This document shows positions 43,735 to 52,597 of a stretch of 64,000 bases of DNA, in pieces (the stretch's first letter is position 1; every line of letters begins with the position of its first letter). The DNA is from JBFXAF01 sp050184585 (lineage in GTDB: Bacteria; Pseudomonadota; Alphaproteobacteria; Rhizobiales; Rhizobiaceae): the NCBI GenBank assembly GCA_050184585.1, contig JBFXAF010000008.1, forward strand, positions 158,060-222,059, in the 5' to 3' direction. The position numbers and the translations under genes are program-made. Under the pieces are notes generated by a model, which did no database searches, was not told where the DNA came from, and saw only the letters and a program-made list of their open reading frames with translations.

Positions 43735-44352
43735 ATGACGCTTCCCGGCTTCATCGCCTATTGCGGCGCGCTCGCGGTTGCCGCCGCCATCCCCGGTCCC
43801 GGGGTCACGGCGCTGGTCGCCCGCGCTCTGGGCTCGGGCTTCCGCTCATCCCTGTTCATGTCCTTCGGCCTTGTCGTCGGTGACCTCACCTATCTGACCG
43901 CCGTGGTGCTCGGTCTCGCCTATGTGGCGCAGACCTTCGGCACGGCGTTCCTGATCCTGAAGTGGCTGGGCATCGCCTATCTTGTCTGGCTGGCGGGCGC
44001 GATCTGGCGCAGCGGCGTCGTGGCGCAGAACGTCGAGGCGAACCGCTCGCGTGGTGGCGCGGTGGCGAGCTTCCTCTCCGGCCTGGCAGTGACGATTGGC
44101 AACCCGAAGACGATGGTCTTCTACCTCGCGCTCACGCCGACGCTGGTCGACCTCGCGACGATCACCGTCACCGACTACCTCATCCTCGCCGCTTGCACGG
44201 TCGTCGTGCTGCTGATCGTGCTGGTGCCCTATCTCGTGCTCGCCGCACGCGCACGCTGGTTCCTGTCCTCACCGCGGGCCCTCAAGGTCCTCAACCGCAC
44301 GGCGGCCGGCTTCATGGTCGGAGCGGCGGCGGCCATCGCCTTCAGGCAGTAG
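43735..44352 (+). CDS. LysE family amino-acid exporter
   Basis: Inner-membrane exporter, 205 residues and six predicted helices. N-terminal AAAIPGPGVTALVARALGSGF with the LysE/RhtB P-G-P motif; the central FLSGLAVTIGNPKTMVFYLALTPTLVDL motif is highly conserved. Substrate unassigned (amino acid, homoserine lactone or similar). The gene follows the hydroxyproline cluster after 104 bases, so proline-type substrates are possible but not shown. Confidence 0.9.
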   Translation: MTLPGFIAYCGALAVAAAIPGPGVTALVARALGSGFRSSLFMSFGLVVGDLTYLTAVVLGLAYVAQTFGTAFLILKWLGIAYLVWLAGAIWRSGVVAQNVEANRSRGGAVASFLSGLAVTIGNPKTMVFYLALTPTLVDLATITVTDYLILAACTVVVLLIVLVPYLVLAARARWFLSSPRALKVLNRTAAGFMVGAAAAIAFRQ

Positions 44353-44454
44353 CCCTCGCTTCCAGTCGGCCCGAACGGTATTTTGTCGCCGGCGGCCACT
44401 CGGCAATTCGCCCCGGGCAGCCTATGTTGGCGACGCCAAACCAGGGAGATGCCC

Positions 44455-45432
44455 GTGAACGAGCAGGTCAAGGCCAAGGTGCCCGGACGAGGCCGTGTCT
44501 ATGATTCGATCACGCAGACGATCGGCGACACGCCGCTCGTGCGATTGAAGAAGTTCGCGCGCGAAAAGGGCATCGTCGCCGACCTGCTCGGCAAGCTCGA
44601 GTTCTTCAACCCGATCGCCAGCGTCAAGGACCGCATCGGCGTCGCGATGATCGAGGCGCTCGAGGCCGAGGGCCGGATCAAGCCGGGCCGCACCACGCTC
44701 GTGGAACCCACCTCGGGCAATACCGGCATCGCGCTCGCCTTCGCGGCGGCGGCAAAAGGCTACCGCCTGATCCTCACCATGCCCGAGACCATGTCGATCG
44801 AGCGGCGCAAGATGCTGCTCCTCCTGGGAGCCGAACTGGTCCTGACCGAGGGCGCCAAGGGCATGAAGGGAGCGATCGCCAAGGCCGAAGAACTCGTTGG
44901 AACGATCCCCGACGCGCTGATTCCGCAGCAGTTCGAGAATCCCGCCAATCCTGATATCCATCGCCGAACCACGGCCGAGGAAATCTGGAATGATACCGGG
45001 GGGGCGGTCGACATCGTCGTCTCCGGCATCGGCACCGGCGGCACGATCACCGGCGTGGGCCAGGTGCTGAAAGCGCGCAAGCCGCCCTTGACGATGGTGG
45101 CGGTGGAACCGGAGGCATCTCCCGTGCTCTCCGGTGGTCAGCCCGGCCCGCACAAGATCCAGGGCATCGGCGCGGGCTTCGCGCCGGCGATCCTCGATAC
45201 GTCGGTCTTCGACGAGATCGTCAAGGTCTCGAACGACGACGCATTCTCCAATGCTCGTCTGATTGCCCGGCTGGAAGGCGTACCGGTCGGGATTTCGTCC
45301 GGCGCAGCATTGCAAGCCGCCGTCGTCGTGGGGCGCCGACCCGAGAATGCCGGAAAGACCATGGTGGTGATCATCCCGTCCTTCGCGGAACGCTATCTGT
45401 CCACGGCGTTGTTCGAAGGGCTCGGCGGCTGA
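44455..45432 (+). CDS. cysK: cysteine synthase A (O-acetylserine sulfhydrylase)
   Basis: PLP enzyme that makes cysteine from O-acetylserine and sulfide. From GTG 44455 (AGGGAGA five bases upstream) it has 325 residues; an ATG at 44449 is too close to the same site. PLP lysine K58 (FNPIASVKDRIG), phosphate loop PTSGNTGIALAF, GIGTGGTITGVG and GISSGAALQAA are all present. A ~15-residue N-terminal extension precedes DSITQTIGDTPLVRL, as in several rhizobial copies. Confidence 0.95.
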   Translation: MNEQVKAKVPGRGRVYDSITQTIGDTPLVRLKKFAREKGIVADLLGKLEFFNPIASVKDRIGVAMIEALEAEGRIKPGRTTLVEPTSGNTGIALAFAAAAKGYRLILTMPETMSIERRKMLLLLGAELVLTEGAKGMKGAIAKAEELVGTIPDALIPQQFENPANPDIHRRTTAEEIWNDTGGAVDIVVSGIGTGGTITGVGQVLKARKPPLTMVAVEPEASPVLSGGQPGPHKIQGIGAGFAPAILDTSVFDEIVKVSNDDAFSNARLIARLEGVPVGISSGAALQAAVVVGRRPENAGKTMVVIIPSFAERYLSTALFEGLGG

Positions 45433-45491
45433 TCGGCCGATCCCGGGCGTCAGGGGAGCGCGTCGGGGCGCGGGTGATCGAGGGGGGGAGC

Positions 45492-46109
45492 ATGACTTAC
45501 AGGGTTTACAGCCGACCCGGTTCGGGCGGGTTCGTCGTCGAGGCGGCGCTGTCGCTTGCCGGGCTGCCCTACGAAACGCTCGACGTGACGCGCGATTCGT
45601 CCGACGCCGCCTTCCTCGCGGTGAGCCCGCTGAACCAGGTGCCGGCGATCCTTCTGCCCGGCGGCGGCTCGATGACCGAATCGGCCGCGATCTGCATCCA
45701 TCTCGCCGAGATCGCGCCCGGGCGCATCGCCCCGGCCGTCGGTGATGCGGCGCGTCCCGCTTTCCTGCGGTGGATGCTGTTCATCTCGTCCGAAATCTAT
45801 CCGGCTCTGATGAAGTTCTATTTCCCGCACAGGAGCACCGCCGGCCGCGACGGGATACAGGCTGTCCAGGCAGCGTCGATCGCCGAAGCGGACCGCTATT
45901 TCGAGATCATCGAGAAGGACCTCGCCGGCCGTGCGTGGGTTGCCGGCGAAACGATGTCGATCGCCGACGTCTACCTCCTGATGCTCGCGGCCTGGCACCC
46001 GGTCGCCGATGCCCCGCGCCCCGAATGGGTCAACATCGTGCGTGTCTGCGAGGCGACGAGAAAGCACCCTGTCATCGCGGGCATGAATGGCCGGCACAAG
46101 CTCTGGTAG
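45492..46109 (+). CDS. glutathione S-transferase family protein
   Basis: 205 residues from ATG 45492 (GGGGGGAGC upstream; a GTG six codons before it is less likely). Thioredoxin-like N-terminus: YRVYSRPGSGGFVVEAALSLAGLPYE with the Ser-Gly site typical of beta/theta-like GSTs, NQVPAILLPGGGSMTESAAICIHLAE for the glutathione-binding cis-Pro and ES. C-terminal all-helical domain ends with ATRKHPVIAGMNGRHKLW. Substrate not identifiable. Confidence 0.9.
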   Translation: MTYRVYSRPGSGGFVVEAALSLAGLPYETLDVTRDSSDAAFLAVSPLNQVPAILLPGGGSMTESAAICIHLAEIAPGRIAPAVGDAARPAFLRWMLFISSEIYPALMKFYFPHRSTAGRDGIQAVQAASIAEADRYFEIIEKDLAGRAWVAGETMSIADVYLLMLAAWHPVADAPRPEWVNIVRVCEATRKHPVIAGMNGRHKLW

Positions 46110-46131
46110 GGTTCAGAGGCGCGCCATTCGC

Positions 46132-46269
46132 TCAGCCAGATAGGCGCGCGCCGGCTTCGCGCGACGTCTCGTTGTAGGCGACATACGGCCCCATCATCTT
46201 CTCGATCATCTCCGGGGTCGCAGTGCGGAAGGGGGTGTCGTCCGAGTGGATGAGCAACATGAACTGCAT
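46132..46269 (-). pseudogene. truncated YCII-related (DGPF) domain protein
   Basis: 45 codons, MQFMLLIHSDDTPFRTATPEMI then YVAYNETSREAGARLSG and a stop. This matches only the first third of DGPFAETKE/YCII-related proteins, normally 110-140 residues, whose N-terminal strand is MKFMLLIY and first helix ends in Y.EA...AG. No continuation is found in any downstream frame on that strand. A deleted remnant is more likely than a real short protein. It is convergent with the GST gene. Confidence 0.5.
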
Positions 46270-46479
46270 GAGGATCTCCTGACTGAAGGCCGCGTCATCG
46301 CGTCCCGGACAATGTCGCGTCAGCAATCGGCCGATCGACAGGCTGGGCCGAAAAACTTTCGCAGGCAATCCGGCACCGGGACGCCTCCCCCTACGAAGGC
46401 ATCATGAGCCCCGCACTCTTGCGGGTTGGAATATTCGCTTGCTGCCCTACAATCACTGCATCCACAGGGAGGAAATGGA

Positions 46480-47427
46480 ATGCTCAATCTGAACCGCAAG
46501 CTTGTCCTGGGCGCCGTGGCCTTGACGCTCGCTGTCGTGCCGGCCAAGGCTCAGGAGTTCATCAACGTCCTGACCGGCGGCACGTCCGGCGTCTATTATC
46601 CGCTCGGCGTCGCGCTGGCGAAGATCTACGGCGAGAAGATCGAGGGCGTTCAGACCCAGGTCCAGTCGACGAAGGCGTCGGTGGAAAATCTGAACCTGCT
46701 GCAGCAGGGGCGGGGCGAGATCGCCTTCGCGCTTGGCGACTCGGTGCAGGCCGCCTGGGCCGGCAACGAGGAGGCTGGTTTCGCCGCCAAACTCGACAAG
46801 CTGCGTGCGATCGCCGCGATCTATCCAAACTACGTCCAGATTGTCGCGTCCAAGGACTCCGGCATTACCGACCTGGCCAGCCTGAAGGGCAAGAGCCTTT
46901 CCGTCGGCGCGCCGAAGTCGGGCACGGAACTCAACGCCCGCGCAATCTTCGCGGCCGCCGGCATGAGCTACGAAGACTTGGCGAAGACCGAATATCTGCC
47001 CTTCGGCGACTCGGTCGAACTGATCAAGAACCGCCAGCTCGACGCAACGCTCCAGTCCGCGGGACTTGGGGTGGCGTCGATCAAGGATCTTGCCGTGTCG
47101 ATCCCGACGACCGTCGTCGCGGTGCCCGCCGAGATTGCCGAGAAGATGGGCGCGCCGTTCCTGGCCGCCACCATTCCCGCCGGCACCTACGAGGGCCAGG
47201 CGGCGGACGTGTCGACTATCGCAATCACCAACATCCTGGTGACGCATGACGACGTGTCGGACGAAACCGCCTACCAGATGACCAAGCAGCTCTTCGAGAA
47301 TCTCGACGAGATGGTTGCGGCGCATGCGGCTGCAAAGGTCATTGACGCCGCAAAGGGCGCCCAGGGTCTACCGATCCCGCTGCACCCTGGCGCCGAACGC
47401 TACTACAAGGAAAAGGGGCTGATGTAG
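46480..47427 (+). CDS. TAXI family TRAP transporter solute-binding protein
   Basis: Periplasmic binding component, 315 residues from ATG 46480 (GGGAGGAAATG; the earlier ATG at 46426 is unlikely). Signal peptide KLVLGAVALTLAVVPAKA, cut after AKA. TAXI signature LTGGTSGVYYPLGVALAKI, TKASVENLNLLQQGRGEIAF, then LRAIAAIYPNYVQIVA, KSLSVGAPKSGTELNA and LQSAGLGVASI. It captures small carboxylates or amino acids such as glutamate; the ligand is unknown. It is followed by a strong hairpin and then the fused permease. Confidence 0.93.
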   Translation: MLNLNRKLVLGAVALTLAVVPAKAQEFINVLTGGTSGVYYPLGVALAKIYGEKIEGVQTQVQSTKASVENLNLLQQGRGEIAFALGDSVQAAWAGNEEAGFAAKLDKLRAIAAIYPNYVQIVASKDSGITDLASLKGKSLSVGAPKSGTELNARAIFAAAGMSYEDLAKTEYLPFGDSVELIKNRQLDATLQSAGLGVASIKDLAVSIPTTVVAVPAEIAEKMGAPFLAATIPAGTYEGQAADVSTIAITNILVTHDDVSDETAYQMTKQLFENLDEMVAAHAAAKVIDAAKGAQGLPIPLHPGAERYYKEKGLM

Positions 47428-47437
47428 TCGGCACGGT

Positions 47438-47460
47438 CCCTCCCCGCGCCGCGGGGAGGG
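47438..47460 (+). terminator. intercistronic hairpin between TAXI binding protein and permease
   Basis: CCCTCCCCGCG-C-CGCGGGGAGGG, a perfect inverted repeat of 11 bases per arm, starts 10 bases after the binding-protein stop and ends 8 bases before the permease ATG. Within an operon, such a hairpin usually acts as attenuator or 3' stabiliser, giving more binding protein than permease. Confidence 0.65.
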
Positions 47461-47468
47461 CGCCATTC

Positions 47469-49574
47469 ATGACAGCAGTCGACGAAAGGGCGGTCGCCGC
47501 CGCCGTCCATGATCCGACGCACGGCAGCTTCCCGCTGTCGCGCGAGGGACGCGTTCTGTTCTGGATCGCCGTCCTCTTTTCGCTCTACCAGATCGGTTCC
47601 GCGGCCCACGTCATCAACCTGCCGAGTCAGGTTGTCCGCGCCTTCCACGTCGGCTTCCTAGTCCTGCTCGCCTTTCCGCTTGTCGCCGCGATGACCGGCA
47701 AGCCGGCCTGGCTGCGTACCCTCGCCTGGGCGATCGGCATTCTGGGCATGGGCGTGGCCTTCTACCAATGGTGGGAATACGCGCCGCTGATCGTGCGCGC
47801 CGGCTTCCCGCTGGAGCGCGATATCGTGGTGGGCGTCGTCGCCCTGGTCACCGTGTTCGCCGCGGCCTGGATCATCATGGGTCCGCCATTGCCGATTATT
47901 TCCGGCATGTTCCTGGCCTACTGCCTTTTCGGCCAGTACCTGCCGAGACCGCTCAACCACCGCGGCTACGCTTTCGAACAGATCATTGACCATATGGCCT
48001 ATGGCACGGAAGGTATCTACGGGATCCCGATCTACGTGTCGGCAACCTACATCTTCCTCTTCATCCTGTTTGGCGCCTTCCTCGAACGCGCCGGCATGAT
48101 CAAGCTCTTCACCGACGTCTCGCTGGGCCTTGTCGGGCATGCGCGAGGCGGGCCAGCGAAGGTCGCGGTGATCTCTTCGGGCCTGATGGGCACGATTTCC
48201 GGCTCGGGCGTGGCAAACGTCGTCACAACCGGCCAGTTCACCATCCCGCTCATGAAGAGGTTCGGTTATCGGTCCGCCTTCGCCGGCGGCGTCGAGGCGA
48301 CGGCGTCGATGGGCGGGCAGATCATGCCGCCGGTCATGGGCGCGGTGGCCTTCATCATGGCCGAGACGCTGGGCATTGAGTATTATGAGGTGGTCAAGGC
48401 CGCCATCGTTCCGGCGCTGCTCTATTTCGGCTCGGCGTTCTGGATGGTGCACCTCGAGGCAGGTCGCAGAAACCTGCTCGGCCTCCCGAAGGCAGACCTT
48501 CCATCGCCGCTCGCCGCCCTCCGCCGTGGCTGGTACCTCATCCTACCGCTTGCCGCCCTCGTCTGGCTGCTCTTTTCCGGATACACGCCGCTCTTCGCTG
48601 GCACGATCGGCCTGTCGCTGACCGTACTCCTGATTCTCGGCGCCTCGGTCGCGATGGGGCTGCCTTCGCGGGCCCTTCGCGTCATCTTCTGGATCGGGCT
48701 CGGCCTTATCGCAGCGAGTTTCCTGAGGCTCGGTATCAACGTGATCCTCTTGGCCGCGGCTGCTCTTATCCTCGCGAACCTGTTCGTTAAGGGTGGCCGC
48801 GACACGTTGGCTTCCTGCCGCGACGCACTCGGCGAGGGCGCCAAGACGGCGCTGCCCGTCGGAGTCGCCTGCGCCGTCGTGGGCGTGATCATCGGCACCA
48901 TGACGCTGACCGGCATCGCCAACACGTTCGGCCAGTACATCGTTTCCGTGGGCGAGAATTCGCTCTTCCTGTCGCTCGTGCTCACCATGATTACGTGCCT
49001 CATACTCGGCATGGGCATCCCGACCATCCCCAACTACATCATCACATCAACCATCGCCGGGCCGGCGCTCCTCGAACTGGGCGTGCCGCTGCTGGTGAGC
49101 CACATGTTCGTCTTCTACTTCGGGATACTCGCCGATCTCACGCCACCCGTCGCGCTCGCCTGCTTTGCCGCGGCGCCGATCGCAAAGGAAAGTGGCCTGA
49201 GGATCTCGATGGAAGCGATCAAGATATCGGCCGCCGGCTTCGTTATCCCCTTCATGGCGGTCTATACGCCCGCGCTGATGCTCCAAGACGGCGGAACGCT
49301 CGCGGGGTCGATCGGATACTGGCCGGCCGTCTTCTACATCATCGTAAAGGCGGCCCTTTCCATAGGCCTCTGGGGTGCGGCCGTCATCGGGTTCCTGCGG
49401 GCCAGGCTCTCGCTTGCCGAGCGCGTGCTCGCCGCGGCGGCTGCCTTTACACTCGTGGCCGCCCTTCCGGTGACAGATGAGATCGGCTTTGCGCTGGCCG
49501 CCCTGCTCATCGGCAGGCATTGGTGGCGTACGCGCGGCGCCGAGGTGCCCGCAATCGGCCGCGCGGCGGAATGA
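47469..49574 (+). CDS. TRAP transporter fused permease (DctQM type)
   Basis: 701 residues and many membrane helices (about 16), with the small (DctQ-like) subunit fused ahead of the large (DctM-like) subunit, as in TAXI systems. The N-terminal part contains LFWIAVLFSLYQIGSAAHVI and LAFPLVAAMTG; the large part has the motifs GLMGTISGSGVANVVTTGQFTIPLMKR, GGVEATASMGGQIMPPVMGAVAF and LGMGIPTIPNYIITSTIAGPALLELG, with the Pro-rich tail LADLTPPVALACFAAAPIAKESG. Couples sodium gradient to import. Its stop overlaps the DUF1850 start by 4 bases (ATGA). Confidence 0.94.
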   Translation: MTAVDERAVAAAVHDPTHGSFPLSREGRVLFWIAVLFSLYQIGSAAHVINLPSQVVRAFHVGFLVLLAFPLVAAMTGKPAWLRTLAWAIGILGMGVAFYQWWEYAPLIVRAGFPLERDIVVGVVALVTVFAAAWIIMGPPLPIISGMFLAYCLFGQYLPRPLNHRGYAFEQIIDHMAYGTEGIYGIPIYVSATYIFLFILFGAFLERAGMIKLFTDVSLGLVGHARGGPAKVAVISSGLMGTISGSGVANVVTTGQFTIPLMKRFGYRSAFAGGVEATASMGGQIMPPVMGAVAFIMAETLGIEYYEVVKAAIVPALLYFGSAFWMVHLEAGRRNLLGLPKADLPSPLAALRRGWYLILPLAALVWLLFSGYTPLFAGTIGLSLTVLLILGASVAMGLPSRALRVIFWIGLGLIAASFLRLGINVILLAAAALILANLFVKGGRDTLASCRDALGEGAKTALPVGVACAVVGVIIGTMTLTGIANTFGQYIVSVGENSLFLSLVLTMITCLILGMGIPTIPNYIITSTIAGPALLELGVPLLVSHMFVFYFGILADLTPPVALACFAAAPIAKESGLRISMEAIKISAAGFVIPFMAVYTPALMLQDGGTLAGSIGYWPAVFYIIVKAALSIGLWGAAVIGFLRARLSLAERVLAAAAAFTLVAALPVTDEIGFALAALLIGRHWWRTRGAEVPAIGRAAE

Positions 49575-49930
49575 CCGTCTGCCTGTTTGCCGCCGGCAAG
49601 GCCCTGTCGCTCGGGGCCGCCGCGCTGACCCTCGCCTGGACGCATTCGGTCGAGAAGTCTCGATGGGAGGAAGACTGGCTGCTCACGGACGCCGGCTTGC
49701 AGATCGTCGCTGCGCGCGTGAAGGGGTCCGGCGCCGGCATGGAACCCGCGGAGGGGGCCCTCCTGCTCGACGGCTGGTGGCGGTGGAAACCCGACCTGCC
49801 GCCGCAGGCGGAACTCGTGCTCGCCGCATCCGGCGCGACGGGGGAAGGCTGGACCATCTGCGCCGCCGGCGAGTGCCGGATCGTCGGCCAGGACCCGGCG
49901 AAGCCGGTCGTCCTACGCGCCTGCCCGTGA
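49571..49930 (+). CDS. DUF1850 domain-containing protein
   Basis: 119 residues from ATG 49571, overlapping the permease by 4 bases. Hydrophobic start (VCLFAAGKALSLGAAALTLA) likely a signal peptide or anchor, then the DUF1850 hallmark WTHSVEKSRWEEDW, DAGLQIVAARVKGSGAGMEPAEGA and GWWRWKP. Found next to TAXI-TRAP genes in many genomes, so it probably assists transport. Its 3' end overlaps the convergent penicillin-binding protein gene by 18 bases. Confidence 0.85.
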   Translation: MTVCLFAAGKALSLGAAALTLAWTHSVEKSRWEEDWLLTDAGLQIVAARVKGSGAGMEPAEGALLLDGWWRWKPDLPPQAELVLAASGATGEGWTICAAGECRIVGQDPAKPVVLRACP

Positions 49931-52033
49931 CCGCAGCGCCTCGCCGGGCGGAACATAGGCGGAGGGAGCGGCGACGTCGCCGGGCAATGGCGGGCGCTCG
50001 GATCTGGCGCGCGGCCGGCGCATCAGGAGGATGAGCCAGATCGCCCCGCCGACCATGGCGAGGATGCGCAGGAGTTCGGGACCCAGCGCCCGGATCCTCG
50101 CGGGGGTGGGTTCGAGGCCGGGGACCGGTTGCGACTGCGCCGCCTGACCGGCCGGCCCGGCGAGCCAGTTCCGCCGCATCCAGTAGCCGTCCACCACCGA
50201 CCCGAACGACTGCGCCGGATAGCTCCCGCCGGTCATCGTACCGCCTCGCTCGGACTGCGCGACGACCGAACCGGCGAAATCGGCGGTAAAGCCGACGAAC
50301 CACGCGTCGCGCCCCTTGTTGCTGGTGCCGGTCTTGCCCGACACATGCGCCGCCCTGCTCTTGCCGGCCGCCGCGCGCGCCGTGCCGTGGTCGGCCGTCA
50401 CAGGCCCACGCAGATCGACCATCATCCGGTATGCGACCTTGTCGGAAAGCACGCGCCGCGGCTCTGGCGCGGGCCGCGCGGCGATCGTCCGGCCATCGGC
50501 GTCCAGCGCGCCGGCGAAGGCGACGGGATCGCGCAGCCAGCCGCCATTGCCGAAGGCGGCGATCATGCGCGTCGCCGTGAGCGCGTTGGCGTGCACGCCT
50601 CCCGTGGCGATCAGCAGCGGGTTGTCCGGCACGTCAAAGCCGAAATCCCTGACCATCGCACCCGCCTTCGGACCGAGGGCCGCGGCCAGCCTGACGAAAG
50701 GCCTGTTGCAGGAATGCGCGAGCGCCGCCGCGGGAGCCATCGCGCCTCGACACCAGCGACTGTCCTCCCGCGGGGAATATCCGTCGAGCGGCGAGGTCGC
50801 GTACTGGCGTTCGGCGAGCTCTCCGGTTTCGAGCGCCGCCGCATGGAGCATGGCCTTGCCGATGGAGCCGATCGACCGCCTGCTCTCGAAGGCGGCGTTG
50901 TATTGGGCGGCGGCATAGTCGGGACCGGCGACCGCCAGAACCTCGCCGCGCCGGTCGATGAAGACACTGGACGTGACGTAGCCGCGCGGGCTGCCCGCGG
51001 CCGCGTCGTCGGCCATCGCCTGGAATTCGGGCGACAGGGTCAGGAACAGCCGGGCAGTCCGCCCGAGGTCGACACCGCGCAGGACCGCCTGCTCGCGCGC
51101 GAGGTCTCGCAGGCGACGGTGTTCGAATGGCCGCCGCGCGCTGGCGCGCAATCGACCGTTGCCTCCGAACACCCGACCCGATTCGAGCTTGCGACGCGCG
51201 GTGTCCGCCGCAACCCGGGCTTCCGCCTTGCTGATGTATCCACCATCGACCATGTCGGCGAGCACGCCACCCGTCGCATGCGCCAGGCGCTCGGCGTTGC
51301 GCGCGGGATGGCGAGCATTGGGGGCCGGCAGCATCGCGACCAGCATCGCCGATTCGTCGAGTGCGAGATCCTGCGCATGCTTGCCGAACAGTCGTCGCGC
51401 CGCCGCTTCGAACCCGAAGAGGCCCTCCGCATGCGGCGCGACGTTCAGATAGGCGGCGAGGATCGTCTTCTTGTCGAGCGCGGCTTCCAGTCGACGCGCG
51501 ACGATCCATTCCTTGCGCTTGCGATCGAACGCGGCGAGATCGGCCCTGACCGTCGTCCAGCCGGGCATCCATCCGAGATCGTCATCCCAGCCTGTCCACC
51601 GGTCATGACGGTTGAGGAAGAGCGTCCGCGCAACCTGCTGCGAGATCGTGCTGCCCCCGCTCGCCGATCCCGGCCCAAAATATCCGACGATGGCGCGAAG
51701 GATGGCGACCCGGTCGACGCCGTCGTGCCAGCGGAAGCGACGGTCCTCCGACGCCTGCACGGCCGCGACCAGGAATGGCGAGAACCTGTCGATGCCGAGC
51801 GCGGTCGGGCACAGCACCGCCTCGGGCCCGAACACTGCCGTGACCTGGCAGCGGCCTGACAGGTCGCCGACCTCCTCCGCCGACGGGAGGCCTGTGCCGT
51901 AGCGGTGACGTTCGAGCCGGTCGAGCGCATCGACGCCCCGCACGGCAAGCGAAGGCAGGGTGATCACACCCAGACACGCGACCAGCGCTGCGGCGCATAG
52001 TTTCCTGGCGCGACCCAAACCGCCCCCCACCAT
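49913..52033 (-). CDS. class A penicillin-binding protein (transglycosylase/transpeptidase)
   Basis: Inner-membrane peptidoglycan synthase, 706 residues. N-terminal anchor LCAAALVACLGVITLPSLAV. GT51 transglycosylase domain: catalytic E96 in AVQASEDRRFRWHDGVD, then GGSTISQQVARTLFLN and RRLEAALDKKTILAAYLNV. Transpeptidase domain: active Ser in RSIGSIGKAML (S-X-X-K), SCN in AHSCNRPFV, KTGTSNKGRDAWFVGF. Unlike typical PBP1, residues ~665-685 (ILAMVGGAIWLILLM followed by RRPRAR) form another hydrophobic helix near the C-terminus. Closer to PbpC/MtgA-related rhizobial enzymes than to PBP1a. Stand-alone gene. Confidence 0.88.
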   Translation of the reverse strand: MVGGGLGRARKLCAAALVACLGVITLPSLAVRGVDALDRLERHRYGTGLPSAEEVGDLSGRCQVTAVFGPEAVLCPTALGIDRFSPFLVAAVQASEDRRFRWHDGVDRVAILRAIVGYFGPGSASGGSTISQQVARTLFLNRHDRWTGWDDDLGWMPGWTTVRADLAAFDRKRKEWIVARRLEAALDKKTILAAYLNVAPHAEGLFGFEAAARRLFGKHAQDLALDESAMLVAMLPAPNARHPARNAERLAHATGGVLADMVDGGYISKAEARVAADTARRKLESGRVFGGNGRLRASARRPFEHRRLRDLAREQAVLRGVDLGRTARLFLTLSPEFQAMADDAAAGSPRGYVTSSVFIDRRGEVLAVAGPDYAAAQYNAAFESRRSIGSIGKAMLHAAALETGELAERQYATSPLDGYSPREDSRWCRGAMAPAAALAHSCNRPFVRLAAALGPKAGAMVRDFGFDVPDNPLLIATGGVHANALTATRMIAAFGNGGWLRDPVAFAGALDADGRTIAARPAPEPRRVLSDKVAYRMMVDLRGPVTADHGTARAAAGKSRAAHVSGKTGTSNKGRDAWFVGFTADFAGSVVAQSERGGTMTGGSYPAQSFGSVVDGYWMRRNWLAGPAGQAAQSQPVPGLEPTPARIRALGPELLRILAMVGGAIWLILLMRRPRARSERPPLPGDVAAPSAYVPPGEALRSRAGA

Positions 52034-52125
52034 CCGCTGGCGAATGCCGGCGGAGCATGGGGTTAGACTAGCAGGGAATTTGTCGACGTTAAGACCGCGT
52101 TAACCTCGGCACGCGGTGTCCCGCA

Positions 52126-52278
52126 TCAGCGGATGGCGAATCCCGCCTCGACGGTGCGCGTGCGGCGCGCGCAGGCTGGCCCGGGACCCCTCATGTAGTG
52201 GCGCTCCGGTCGATAGGTCGGGGCGACGAACTCGCGAAGCGTCGAGGCGGCCTGAATGAAATGGCTCCAGATGATCAT
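52126..52278 (-). CDS. small protein (50 aa), possibly conserved in rhizobia
   Basis: A 50-residue frame from ATG 52278 to TGA 52126-52128: MIIWSHFIQAASTLREFVA, PTYRPERHYMRGPGPACARR and the tail TRTVEAGFAIR. An amphipathic helix is followed by an aromatic/His patch and a GPGPAC turn with a single Cys. The YMRGPGP turn resembles short hypothetical proteins in rhizobia as I recall them, but I could not check. A weak purine site (AGGGACAAG) lies upstream. Too short for most gene finders; function unknown. Confidence 0.5.
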   Translation of the reverse strand: MIIWSHFIQAASTLREFVAPTYRPERHYMRGPGPACARRTRTVEAGFAIR

Positions 52279-52597
52279 CTTTTTCTTGTCCCTGTCGTCC
52301 CGTCGGATGTCCCTTCCGATCCTGAGACGGCACTCTAAGCGAGCACCCGTGAATAAGCGGTGAACGCGACATTAAGCTTTGGCCGGATTCGCACCCGAAT
52401 CATGGCCGAACCTTGCGCCTTTCCGGGCATTCCCGAGGCCGCGGCCGAAACAGCGGCGCATGTTGCAGATGGGGCACATCGACGTGCGGCGCCGTTTCAC
52501 GGAACAAGCCGCAACCTGCCGCGTTTGCCGGGCAAGGCGGGGGCGCGCCGCATGACGGCGCTCCCGACCACCGGACACTCGCGAAAGGGACAAGGCC
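52279..52597. other. 319-base gap without a gene
   Basis: Divergent space between the 50-residue gene (minus) and the ferritin-like gene (plus). Overlapping frames cover part of it but none has coding character or a ribosome site. An AAGGGACAAGG site immediately precedes the ATG at 52598. I see no tRNA, palindromic operator or repeat in it. Confidence 0.5.
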
